Origin: Klebsiella pneumoniae
GTDB lineage: Bacteria; Pseudomonadota; Gammaproteobacteria; Ga0077536
Direction of reading: 5' to 3'
DNA length: 41,082 bases
Assembly: GCA_945861225.1 (NCBI GenBank)
Contig: CAMATU010000007.1
Location: 1-41,082 of the forward strand
Shown: piece by piece, positions 32,515-40,458 of the stretch
How positions within the stretch are numbered: the first letter of the stretch is position 1
How the letters are laid out: every line of letters begins with the position of its first letter
Notes under the pieces: model-generated
What the model was told of the DNA's origin: nothing
The model's database searches: none
What the model saw: the letters and a program-made list of their open reading frames with translations, nothing else
Translations under genes and position numbers: made by a program

Positions 32515-32562
32515 TCTCTGGATCGTTCTCTGGATCGTTCTCTGGATCGTTCTCTGGATCGT
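32515..32562. repeat. 12-base tandem repeat (TCTCTGGATCGT x4)
   Basis: Four perfect head-to-tail copies of TCTCTGGATCGT (32515-32526, 32527-32538, 32539-32550, 32551-32562), with partial copies just before. The unit contains TGGATCGT, the tail of the right REP unit, so it probably arose by slippage from the last REP. Confidence 0.85.
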
Positions 32563-32787
32563 TCTGCACCCGCGCAAATCGTTCGTGCAGATCGCGCAAC
32601 GAATCATTGGGTCATTGGAGACCGTGTCTCGCGGTTGAGAAAATCGTATTCAACGGAAGTTGGGGTTCGCTACTACACCACGTTCAACTGCCGCCTTTAG
32701 GATCACCGTCGGTGTGACCGCGCTTGACTTGCGCAGGGGTGAACGACATCTTTAGAGACACCCTTGGCTTTGGAGAGTAGAACCGCC

Positions 32788-33054
32788 ATGAGTCGCCAAA
32801 ATCTTGAAAACGCGTTGGCTCGCCTGCGTCTTGAACTCGCGGCGTTGGGTGACGAAGCGAGCAGCGCGCGGAGCGCGTTGCGTGTGTTGCTCGACGAAGT
32901 GGAGCACGAGCTCGAGCATTTGGAAACCGCTGAGCGCGCCGCGTCCTTGCGCCTGCGCGTTCGCCATCAGATCGAATGCTTTGAAGTTGAACATCCGCGT
33001 ATCACCGGCATCCTCAACGAAATCATGGTTAGCTTGAGCAACATCGGCATCTAA
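32788..33054 (+). CDS. DUF4404-like small coiled-coil protein
   Basis: An 88-residue protein starting at ATG 32788 (GGAGAG about 11 bases upstream; a GTG at 32764 would add 8 residues without a better ribosome site). The first 55 residues form an amphipathic helix or coiled coil (LENALARLRLELAALGDEAS, then LLDEVEHELEHLE). The end QIECFEVEHPRITGILNEIMVSLSNIGI matches the DUF4404 pattern (FE-HPRLT-L-RI-DALSN-GI). The function of the family is unknown. It stands alone between the RAYT locus and the convergent PQQ dehydrogenase gene. Confidence 0.72.
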   Translation: MSRQNLENALARLRLELAALGDEASSARSALRVLLDEVEHELEHLETAERAASLRLRVRHQIECFEVEHPRITGILNEIMVSLSNIGI

Positions 33055-33086
33055 GGACCCTGGTCGACAGCGTCGGCCAGGCGACA

Positions 33087-35072
33087 TCAACGCGCTGCTG
33101 AGTTGTCGGCTTTCAACGCAAACGCCATGAGGTAGTCGCCGGGGGGCGAAGTACCCGACCAGTGACCGCCGACGGCCAGCACGACGAACTGCCGCCCTTG
33201 CTCGTTGATACGGTAGCTCATGGGCACTGACGCCGCCTGGGTCGGCAGCCGGAACTTGCTCAATTCCTGGCCATTCGTGAGATCAAAAACGCGCAGGTAA
33301 TAATCGCTGGTCGCGGCGATAAAGATGAGGCCGGACTTTGTCACCAGGGGTCCACCGAAACCAGGCGAGCCTTTGAACCATTTGCCGACCAGCGGCACCG
33401 CGTCCTCCATTGTGCCGAGTGGCACCCGCCAGAGCTGTTCACCCGTATTGAGATCGGTGGCTGATAAAGTCCCCCAGGGTGGCGCGGAACACGGCGCTCC
33501 GAGCGGTGAGGTCAGCAGGTCCATGCGAATGCAGTAGGGCGTACCAGTCTGCGGCAATTCGCGGCCATTCTGGCCACAATCCTCGCGCGGTAGCAGCTTG
33601 GCGGCGATGGGGATATGGAGGGTATTGGCGACCATGATGCCGCGCGTCGGCTCGATGGCGGGTGAACCCCAGTTATTGCCTCCAGTCGGCGCCGGATACA
33701 GCAGCGTGCCGTGCAGCCCGATCGGCGTGTAGATGGGACCGTGCGCCAATTTAGCGATCGCCTCACGGCACACGCCGCGATCCCAGGGCGTCAAACCCCA
33801 GGCATCAGCAGGACTGATTTCAAGTTGATGCAATGGCGCCGGTTTAAGCGGAAAGGGTTGCGTCGGCGCCAGGTACTCTCCGGGGACTGCGCCGTCCTGC
33901 GGAACGGCTCGTTCTTCAATGCCAAACAAGGCTTTGCCGTCGCGCCGATCAAGGACGAAGGTCAAACCCATCTTGGTTACCTGGACCAGTGCAGGGATGA
34001 TCTGACCGTTGACAGGGAGATCAACCAAGGTGGGTGGCGCGGGCACGTCGAAATCCCAGATGTCGTGATGCACTGTCTGCACATGCCACACGACTTTGCC
34101 GCTAGTCGCGTCGAGCGCTACTACCGAGCTCGAAAAATGATCGAGATGGCCTTGGCGCTCGCCACCGTAATAGTCGGGAGAGCTGTTACCAGTCGGCACG
34201 TACACGCGGTTGAGCTTTTCGTCGACCGTGATCACAGACCACACATTGGTCGTGCCCTGCACATAGTTGCCGCGCTCATCAAGCGGCGCCTGCCCGGGTG
34301 CGACCGGATTCCATGCCCAGCGCAGCGCGCCGGTGCGTACGTCAAACGCGCGCACCACGCCGGCCGGCACGCGGGTATCCCAGGCATCAATCACGAAGGC
34401 ACCGGTGACCAGGGTGTCGCCGATAATCGCCGGCGGACTGGTCACCGCATAATCCCGCGCGCCATAGGTCCCCATCTTCTTGGCGAGTTCAATTTGACCG
34501 TGATTGGCAAAGTCGGCACAGGGCTCACCGGTGGCGCCGTCGAGGGCGATGATGCGTGAATCGAGGGTGGGCGCAAAAATGCGGTGACGGCACACTGCCC
34601 CGGGCGCCAGTGTGGTATCGATCCAGCTCGATACGCCGCGACAATTCGTGATCGGTTTGTCACGCATATCGACCTTCGGATCGAAATGCCAACGCTCAAG
34701 GCCCGTTTCCGGATCAAGCGCAAACACGCGGTTGAAAGGTGTGCAGTAATAGAGCGTGTTCTGGACCACGATGGGGGTTGCCTGGAATGCGCTGTCGGGC
34801 AACACCGTCCCCATGTCGATCCCGTCATCCTGCAGATCCGGGCCATCGCGAACATCGCCCGAACGATGTCGCCAGGCGACTTCGAGCCCAGCCACATTGT
34901 GTGCCGTGATCTGATTAAGCGGCGAGTAATGCCCGCCGCCCGGTGTGCCACCCCAGGTTGGCCAGTCGGCGGTTGGACCAGCGCTGAGCTGCACCGGCGC
35001 GGGCGTGTTGTCGCAGCCATTCAGTAAGGTGCAACTTGCGATCAGCGCGTACAGCGTTTGGTTGCCTCTCAT
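33087..35072 (-). CDS. PQQ-dependent glucose-dehydrogenase-like lipoprotein
   Basis: A 661-residue quinoprotein of the membrane glucose dehydrogenase (Gcd) type, but without the five N-terminal membrane helices. It begins instead with a lipoprotein signal, the Cys20 of LLNGC. The residue after Cys20 is Asp21, which in enterobacteria keeps lipoproteins in the inner membrane. The propeller starts at DWPTWGGTPGGGHYSPLNQI. The catalytic Asp fits Asp340 (HHDIWDFDVPAPPTL), as in WD-DVP of Gcd. No cytochrome c motif is present, so it probably reduces ubiquinone or a separate carrier. Substrate: a sugar or alcohol; glucose is not proven. AAGGAAG lies upstream of ATG 35072. It is divergent from the next flavin monooxygenase gene (86 bases between). 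Confidence 0.9.
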   Translation of the reverse strand: MRGNQTLYALIASCTLLNGCDNTPAPVQLSAGPTADWPTWGGTPGGGHYSPLNQITAHNVAGLEVAWRHRSGDVRDGPDLQDDGIDMGTVLPDSAFQATPIVVQNTLYYCTPFNRVFALDPETGLERWHFDPKVDMRDKPITNCRGVSSWIDTTLAPGAVCRHRIFAPTLDSRIIALDGATGEPCADFANHGQIELAKKMGTYGARDYAVTSPPAIIGDTLVTGAFVIDAWDTRVPAGVVRAFDVRTGALRWAWNPVAPGQAPLDERGNYVQGTTNVWSVITVDEKLNRVYVPTGNSSPDYYGGERQGHLDHFSSSVVALDATSGKVVWHVQTVHHDIWDFDVPAPPTLVDLPVNGQIIPALVQVTKMGLTFVLDRRDGKALFGIEERAVPQDGAVPGEYLAPTQPFPLKPAPLHQLEISPADAWGLTPWDRGVCREAIAKLAHGPIYTPIGLHGTLLYPAPTGGNNWGSPAIEPTRGIMVANTLHIPIAAKLLPREDCGQNGRELPQTGTPYCIRMDLLTSPLGAPCSAPPWGTLSATDLNTGEQLWRVPLGTMEDAVPLVGKWFKGSPGFGGPLVTKSGLIFIAATSDYYLRVFDLTNGQELSKFRLPTQAASVPMSYRINEQGRQFVVLAVGGHWSGTSPPGDYLMAFALKADNSAAR

Positions 35073-35158
35073 GCCGCTTCCTTATTTTTGTCCCGGCATT
35101 GAGTATATGACCTGAGAATAGACTTTACCGTTTGCGCACGCGCCCACAGGAGAGGCAC

Positions 35159-36403
35159 ATGAAATTCGGCGTTTTCTACGAGCATCAATTGCCGCGCCCC
35201 TGGCAAGCGGATTCCGAATACGAACTCATGCAGAACTCGCTGGACCAAATCGAGCTGGCAGATCAGCTTGGTTACGATTATGCGTGGCAGGTCGAACACC
35301 ACTTCCTCGAGGAATACTCCCACGCCTCCGCGCCGGAAGTGTTTCTGGCGGCGGCCAGTCAACGCACGCGCAATATTCGTCTCGGTCACGGCATCATCCA
35401 GCTCACCACCAACCAGCCGCATAGAGTCGCGGAGAGAGTCGCCACGCTCGATCTGATCTCCGGCGGAAGAGTGGAGCTCGGCCTGGGTGAAGGCGCCGGG
35501 CCGGCCGAGCTGCATCCCTTCAATGTGCGGGTGCGCGACAAACGCGAACGTTGGGAAGAGGCGGTACGCGCGATAATTCCGATGTTCACGCGCACAGATT
35601 GGGAATTTCACGGTCAGTACTATGATTTTCCAGCGCGCAATGTCATCCCCAAGCCAAGACAGAAGCCGCATCCGCCGTTATGGGTGGCCTGCTCCAACAT
35701 CCAGACCATTGCCGAAGCCGGGGCTTGGGGCATGGGCGCACTCGGGTTTTCTTTTCTCTCACCAGATGCGGCCACCGCCTGGGTGCATCGCTACTACCAC
35801 ATGCTGCTCGATCAGCCCAACCGCCTGACCGACTATCCCATCAATCCGAATGTCGCGATCGTGAACGGTTTCATGTGCGCACCGACCGACGAAGAAGCCT
35901 TGGAGCGCGCGGCTGGATGGACCTTCTTCATCTTCGCGCTCTCCCACTACGGTCGGCACGGCATCGCGGCACCCGGCACCGGCAACTTGTGGGAGGAATT
36001 TCAAATCTGGCGAGAGACCGACAAAGCCCGGGCCGCGCTACGCAATGGCTTGATCGGCTCGCCAGAGACTATCCGCAAACGCCTGCGGCAATTTCAGGCG
36101 GCGCACGTCGATCAGGTGATCCTGCTGAACCAGGCTGGCAAGACCAGCCATGCGGATATCTGCGACAGTCTGCAATTATTCGCGGAACAGGTGATGCCGG
36201 AGTTTCACGCGGATGAACCCGCGCATGCGGCCTGGAAGCAGGCTGTATTGAGACGCGACATAGTCCTGGCAGAACTCGATACCACGCCGTTCAATCTCTA
36301 CAGTCACCAGAACGAGGACATCGTGCGCGAAAGCCCGGCGCAGCTCAAAGCCCGCATGGCGGCCAAGGATGCGGCACGCCTGTCCGCGACTGGAGAGCGC
36401 TGA
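35159..36403 (+). CDS. Luciferase-like flavin monooxygenase (LLM)
   Basis: A 414-residue protein from ATG 35159 (GGAGAGG upstream; the frame to 35132 adds 9 residues without support). The start KFGVFYEHQLPRPW, the DYAWQVEHHFLEEYSH block with EHH, LGHGIIQLTTNQPHRVAERVATLDLISGGRVELGLGEG and PPLWVACSN are the core signatures of the bacterial-luciferase family. It is longer than usual because of a C-terminal tail with Lys/Arg/Ala. It probably acts on an organic substrate with FMNH2 and O2. It faces the convergent amidohydrolase gene after 78 bases. Confidence 0.92.
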   Translation: MKFGVFYEHQLPRPWQADSEYELMQNSLDQIELADQLGYDYAWQVEHHFLEEYSHASAPEVFLAAASQRTRNIRLGHGIIQLTTNQPHRVAERVATLDLISGGRVELGLGEGAGPAELHPFNVRVRDKRERWEEAVRAIIPMFTRTDWEFHGQYYDFPARNVIPKPRQKPHPPLWVACSNIQTIAEAGAWGMGALGFSFLSPDAATAWVHRYYHMLLDQPNRLTDYPINPNVAIVNGFMCAPTDEEALERAAGWTFFIFALSHYGRHGIAAPGTGNLWEEFQIWRETDKARAALRNGLIGSPETIRKRLRQFQAAHVDQVILLNQAGKTSHADICDSLQLFAEQVMPEFHADEPAHAAWKQAVLRRDIVLAELDTTPFNLYSHQNEDIVRESPAQLKARMAAKDAARLSATGER

Positions 36404-36481
36404 TGCGATGCCAAAAATGATTGCTGCCTGCGATCCGGTACTCACCAAAACAAGGGGGCGAAGTTTGCGTGCGCGTTTAGT

Positions 36482-37501
36482 TTAAAGTCGGTAGACCTCT
36501 GCCGCAGTATCGTGAAAGATCAAATCACGCTCGGCAGCGTTGTACGGCTCAGCGATACGCTTGTAGGCATTCCATAACGTGCGGTAACTGCAGGAGCGGC
36601 GATCAGGCGGGAAGTTCGATTCGAACATGACGCGCTGGGGGCCGAAGGTATCGATGCACCAACGGATGTAATCGCCCCAGGCGGCCGCGATCACCTCCGA
36701 ACTCGGGGGCGACGCCTGGCGATGCCAGCCGTTACCATAGGTGGTCATGCCAATGCCACCTAACTTCAAGCGCGCATTGGGCTCGGCAGCCAAGACACTC
36801 AGTTGTTCACGGCAATACTTCAGCACTTCGTCACGATGACCGGCGTAAGGGCCAACCCCTAACGGACCACCGAGATGATCGACCACGATTGTGGTTTCCG
36901 GTGCCTTGCGCGCGAGCTCGATGATTTCAGGCAGTTGGCGATGGAACAGCCATACGTCGTAGGTCAGTCCGAAATTCCCGAGCGTGCGCACGCCGGCAGT
37001 GAATTGCGGTTCCAGCAGCAAGCCCTCCGGCGGCTTCAGATGGTGGTTGACGACGTCGGCGCTGGCATCCCACGCCACCGCGTGACGGACGCCTGAGAAA
37101 CGTCCGCCGCCCGCCGCCACATGCGCCGCCAGCACCGGTTCAACGTCGCGCCCCAGCCGGAGATCGGCAAAGCCGACGATCCCCGTGATTACCGCTCGAC
37201 CAGTAAGCGCCGCGAGCTCAGCTTCCTGCGCCACGACGAACTCGGTTTCACCGATTGGCGCGAATTCGGGCGCCCCGCTTGGGCGGTAATGCGATTCGCA
37301 CTCGACAAATACCGTCTCGACCACGTGGTGGCCAGCGTTGAGATCGGCGGCGAGATCGGCGGCCAGGTAACGGTCGTCCACCGTATCCCATAAGTGATGG
37401 TGCGCATCGCAGATACGTTGGCCGGGCCACAGGACTTCCTCCACCACTGACTCGCGCCATGCCGCACGCGCCTCGCCAAGTGATCGCTTCGGATCAGACA
37501 T
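36482..37501 (-). CDS. Amidohydrolase family 2 (PDC hydrolase-like)
   Basis: A 339-residue TIM-barrel metal hydrolase of Pfam PF04909. The first metal site is DAHHHLWD (His34-His36). TIVVDHLGGPLG and the late RVMFESNFPPDRRSCSYR supply the other conserved histidine and the aspartate. Relatives hydrolyse lactones such as 2-pyrone-4,6-dicarboxylate or decarboxylate aromatic acids. The His-His-His entry and the ESNFPPD ending suit the lactone hydrolase group. There is no signal peptide. It is divergent from the VOC gene across a 290-base region. Confidence 0.9.
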   Translation of the reverse strand: MSDPKRSLGEARAAWRESVVEEVLWPGQRICDAHHHLWDTVDDRYLAADLAADLNAGHHVVETVFVECESHYRPSGAPEFAPIGETEFVVAQEAELAALTGRAVITGIVGFADLRLGRDVEPVLAAHVAAGGGRFSGVRHAVAWDASADVVNHHLKPPEGLLLEPQFTAGVRTLGNFGLTYDVWLFHRQLPEIIELARKAPETTIVVDHLGGPLGVGPYAGHRDEVLKYCREQLSVLAAEPNARLKLGGIGMTTYGNGWHRQASPPSSEVIAAAWGDYIRWCIDTFGPQRVMFESNFPPDRRSCSYRTLWNAYKRIAEPYNAAERDLIFHDTAAEVYRL

Positions 37502-37791
37502 CGCAATCCTCGCTCATGATTTAGGACCCGGGCCGTGCGCTTGCGCGCCGCCAGCGCCGTTCGCGGATTTAATCATCGCCCCGTGGAAGTTCCAAGGCGC
37601 ACGGTCCCTCATTTCAGCAAATTGCGCGACTACGTTAACCTCGCCTGGGGCCGCGTGCGTCCCTGGCACCTTGTTGCGCAGTGGGACAGGCAAGCCCCGT
37701 GTGCAAGAACGCGGTAGACTTTCCCGTGCATCGACATTCCCGCGGCAACTGACAGCGAATTTTTTCTACGCAACTATCAACGGAGGATCAG
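37502..37791. promoter_or_regulatory. Divergent intergenic region
   Basis: 290 bases between the start of the amidohydrolase gene (minus) and the VOC gene (plus), so it must hold promoters for both. No clear -35/-10 pair or operator palindrome could be fixed. The VOC ribosome site is GGAGG (37780-37784). Frames here are not supported. Confidence 0.35.
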
Positions 37792-38235
37792 ATGGCCATC
37801 AAAATTCTGGAATTGCATCACCATGCGGTACGCACCGGCGGCACACAGGAAGAAGCCGATCGGACCATGGCGTTTTATCGCGAAGTGTTAGGTTTGGGTG
37901 CGGATACAGGTCGGCCACAGATCCCGGGGATTCCGGGCTACTGGGTGGATGTGGGCGGTCGCGCGCAGGTCCACCTGATGGGCGTGAACGGCGCCTCCCG
38001 CTACGCCAAGGGACCTGGCCAGGATCCAGCGTCGCCGCATGTGGCTTTCGGGGTGGAAGACATCGTGGCGACCCGCGCCGAACTCGATCGGATGGGGACG
38101 CCGTATTGGGTCGCCGAAGGTATTGTGGGCGCGCAATCGCAGCAGGTTTTTATGCACGACCCCGCCGGAAATATGGTCGAACTGCACCAGGCGGATACCT
38201 GCCGCTGCCAGGCAGTGACGCGTCTGAACCCTTGA
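37792..38235 (+). CDS. VOC (glyoxalase/dioxygenase) family protein
   Basis: A 147-residue single-module vicinal-oxygen-chelate protein. The beta-alpha-beta-beta-beta fold is visible as ILELHHHAVRT, FYREVLGLGADT, YWVDVGG and QVHLMGV, then the second half SPHVAFGVEDIVATRAELDRMG and VFMHDPAGNMVELHQ. Metal ligands fit a His in LHHH (9 or 10), His83 and Glu130. Function could be isomerase, dioxygenase or resistance. The ribosome site is GGAGG 8 bases upstream. It ends convergent with the PEP mutase-like gene after 37 bases. Confidence 0.9.
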   Translation: MAIKILELHHHAVRTGGTQEEADRTMAFYREVLGLGADTGRPQIPGIPGYWVDVGGRAQVHLMGVNGASRYAKGPGQDPASPHVAFGVEDIVATRAELDRMGTPYWVAEGIVGAQSQQVFMHDPAGNMVELHQADTCRCQAVTRLNP

Positions 38236-38272
38236 ATCTGGCAGCTTTTCTCACTTAAGAGAGATCTGCTGC

Positions 38273-39070
38273 TCACAAGCGGTCGAGAAAGCCAAATGTG
38301 CCGCCGGTCTTGATCTCTTCGGCTGCGGCCTGCATGCCGGCCATCGCCGCCCGATACAGCGAAGTGGCGAGGCTGATGCGGCGCACACCGGCTGCTTCGA
38401 GTTCGGCCACGCTGAACGATTTGCCCTTGATGCCCACCATGAAATTGAATGGCTTCGCGAGCGCTTGGCATACCAGGCGCACCGCTTCGATATTCGGCAA
38501 CGCCGGCGCGAACAATACATCCGCCCCGGCTTTTTCATATGCCTGCAAGCGGCGGATGGTGTCTTCAATATCCGGGTTGCCGCGCAAGAAATTCTCGCAG
38601 CGCGCAGTCAGGGTGAATGGAAATGCCTGCGCGCGCGCCGCTTCCACCGCCGCTGCGATGCGTTCCACCGCATGGTTGAAGGCGTAGATTTGGCGCGTCT
38701 GCACGCCGCTCGAATCTTCGATAGAGCCACCGACGAGCCCGATCTCGGCAGCACGGCGAATCGTAAGTAGCGCATCGGCAGGCGCATCGCCGAAACCGTT
38801 TTCCAGATCAGCCGCGACCGGCAGCGCGCTCGCCAGCACGATGGCGCGGGCGTGCGCCAGCGCTTCCTCACGCGTGATTTCGCCATCCTTGCGGCCCAGC
38901 ACACCGGCCGCGGCGCCGCTCGAGGTGGCGAGCGCGCGATAACCCATGCCTTCGAGCATGCGTGCCGATCCTGCGTCCCAGGGATTGGGCATGATGAACA
39001 CGCCAGACTGATGCAAGGCCTGAAATTGCGCGGCTTTTTGCGCCTGCGTGGGCGCTTGTGTGGTGGTCAT
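38273..39070 (-). CDS. Isocitrate lyase/PEP mutase family protein
   Basis: A 265-residue alpha/beta-barrel enzyme. MPNPWDAGSARMLEGMGYRALATSSGA is the family start, VAADLENGFGD carries the magnesium-binding Asp88 and Glu90, and SIEDSSG provides another acidic ligand. The catalytic Cys motif KKCGH of isocitrate lyase is absent, as in the oxaloacetate decarboxylase, carboxyPEP and 2-methylisocitrate-like branches that are often named PEP phosphonomutase family. It probably breaks or makes a C-C or C-P bond of a small oxo acid; substrate unknown. The next gene, formamidase, is divergent after 251 bases. Confidence 0.88.
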   Translation of the reverse strand: MTTTQAPTQAQKAAQFQALHQSGVFIMPNPWDAGSARMLEGMGYRALATSSGAAAGVLGRKDGEITREEALAHARAIVLASALPVAADLENGFGDAPADALLTIRRAAEIGLVGGSIEDSSGVQTRQIYAFNHAVERIAAAVEAARAQAFPFTLTARCENFLRGNPDIEDTIRRLQAYEKAGADVLFAPALPNIEAVRLVCQALAKPFNFMVGIKGKSFSVAELEAAGVRRISLATSLYRAAMAGMQAAAEEIKTGGTFGFLDRL

Positions 39071-39321
39071 GCTTACGCTCCCGGTTCATGAATTGCTGGC
39101 ATTGCCGTGCCTGTCACGGTGTCAGCGCAGTTACCCCAACCCTGCCACTGCACCTTACGTCTTTTCGAGCTCTCTAGACCATTCAGGCGCCGCTCTTTCA
39201 CTTTGTGTATTTGAATATTCCTGAGCGGGAATTGCCATGCCGACGTACGCTGCGCGCCCCGCAACAAAGGGCGCCGTGAGCGCTATACTGACTTGGAGTT
39301 TAATCACCGAGCGAGGGTTCC

Positions 39322-40365
39322 ATGCAGAAGATCAAGCGCCGCAAGGTACAGAAATATGCCTTCGACCATCGCGATAAACCTTGTCTGAAGGTCAAGCCGG
39401 GCGAAGTCTTTCAAATCGAGACCGACGACGCGCTGTCGGGCATGATCTCGGACGACAGCGATCGACCCACCGTGCAGGGCTTCGCGAGCGCGCATTTTGC
39501 GCGTCTGGCGCGCCCAACGCCTGGGCTATTCAATCCGGTAGTCGGTCCGATCTATGTCCAAGGTTGCAAGGCCGGCGACGTGCTGGCGGTCAAGATCGAT
39601 TGGATTGACCCCTGGCGTTATGGCTTTTCCGGGGTACTCCCGCACATGGGTCCGCTCGGGGATTCACTGCGCTACAAAGAATGCGCAGAGGGCTATGTGC
39701 ACGTCATCGAGCATCTCCCGGGACCAAGCGGTTACACCCGCGATGGCACCGCGAAATATTCCGAAACACTCAGCTGGCCACTCGAACCCTTTATCGGCAC
39801 CCTCGCCACTGCCCCCGAGCGTGAAGTGGTGACCTCGGTGCTGGGGCAGGGACCGTTCGGAGGCAACATCGATTGCCGCGATATTGCGCCTGGCCACACC
39901 ATCTATCTCAATGCTTATCACGAAGGCGGTCTGCTCTATGTTGGCGATGTGCACGGCGCACAGGGTGACACCGAATTCACTGGCATCGCCGACGAAACGC
40001 GGGCCACCGTGCAGCTGTCGTGCACAGTGGTCAAACACACGCGCCTGCCTTGTGTGCGAATCGATAAAGGCGACAGCATCGTTGCCATCGGGATCAATCT
40101 GCCGATGGAGCACGCCGTCTACGACGCGACGCGCAATCTGATGCAGTGGCTGGAGGAGGATTACGGCGTCACTCCGCGCGATCTCTATGTCCGCATGTCC
40201 TGCGATCCGGCGTTTCGCGTGCGCACCTATCAGATGGTGCGACTCGGTACGCTGCAGCACGTGGTAGGCGCCGAATATCCGAAGTCGCGTTTGTTCGATG
40301 CCTTGAAGCCGGCACGCGGGAGTGTCGCCAAACCGGCGAAGAAAACCACTACGCGCCGCCGCTGA
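39322..40365 (+). CDS. Acetamidase/formamidase family protein
   Basis: A 347-residue enzyme of Pfam PF03069 (FmdA/AmdA). Typical segments are GEVFQIETDDALSGMISDD, GPIYVQGCKAGDVLAVKI, GPFGGNIDCRDIAPGHTIYLNAYHEGGLLYVGDVHGAQGDTEFTG and AVYDATRNLMQWLEEDYG. The NIDCRDI and DVHGAQGD motifs are the usual metal-site and catalytic regions. The family hydrolyses formamide or acetamide to ammonium and the acid. Members in this clade can act on other short amides. A basic tail (KPAKKTTTRRR) is an extension not needed for catalysis. A possible -10 TATACT is at 39284-39289, with a poor -35. GAGGG precedes the ATG. Confidence 0.92.
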   Translation: MQKIKRRKVQKYAFDHRDKPCLKVKPGEVFQIETDDALSGMISDDSDRPTVQGFASAHFARLARPTPGLFNPVVGPIYVQGCKAGDVLAVKIDWIDPWRYGFSGVLPHMGPLGDSLRYKECAEGYVHVIEHLPGPSGYTRDGTAKYSETLSWPLEPFIGTLATAPEREVVTSVLGQGPFGGNIDCRDIAPGHTIYLNAYHEGGLLYVGDVHGAQGDTEFTGIADETRATVQLSCTVVKHTRLPCVRIDKGDSIVAIGINLPMEHAVYDATRNLMQWLEEDYGVTPRDLYVRMSCDPAFRVRTYQMVRLGTLQHVVGAEYPKSRLFDALKPARGSVAKPAKKTTTRRR

Positions 40366-40458
40366 GCGCGCCAATCACCGCGCCGGTATGCTGGGTCTTT
40401 CGCGCCTACCTGTTGGCGATAAAGCCGGAGCACTTGCAGTAAATGGGAGCTGCTCAGC

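Larger units (their letters stand above)
30894..32562. mobile_element. REP-RAYT locus (transposase between inverted REP arrays)
   Basis: The RAYT gene (31129-32133) sits between two arrays whose cores are in opposite orientation: GGACACCC to the left, GGGTGTCC to the right. This is the layout described for RAYT genes, where flanking REPs are the enzyme's substrate. Exact ends are not marked by direct repeats that I can see, as expected for HUH enzymes. Confidence 0.7.
32134..32787. other. Repeat-rich stretch downstream of RAYT
   Basis: About 650 bases without a gene. It holds a hairpin (32176-32199), the right REP array (32319-32500), a 12-base tandem repeat (32515-32562), and from about 32600 the upstream region of the DUF4404 gene. 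There TTGACT (32724-32729) is a possible -35 box with only a weak -10 (CATCTT). Frames across the arrays translate into repetitive text such as TIQRTIQR and are not genes. Confidence 0.55.

Noticed and set aside
32248..32607. Minus-strand 119-codon ORF with TIQR repeats
   Set aside because: It is a translation of the right REP array and the 12-base tandem repeat, not a protein.
39261..39289. Sigma-70 promoter for the formamidase gene
   Set aside because: TATACT is a good -10, but the -35 position (GCAACA) fits poorly; not listed as a separate feature.
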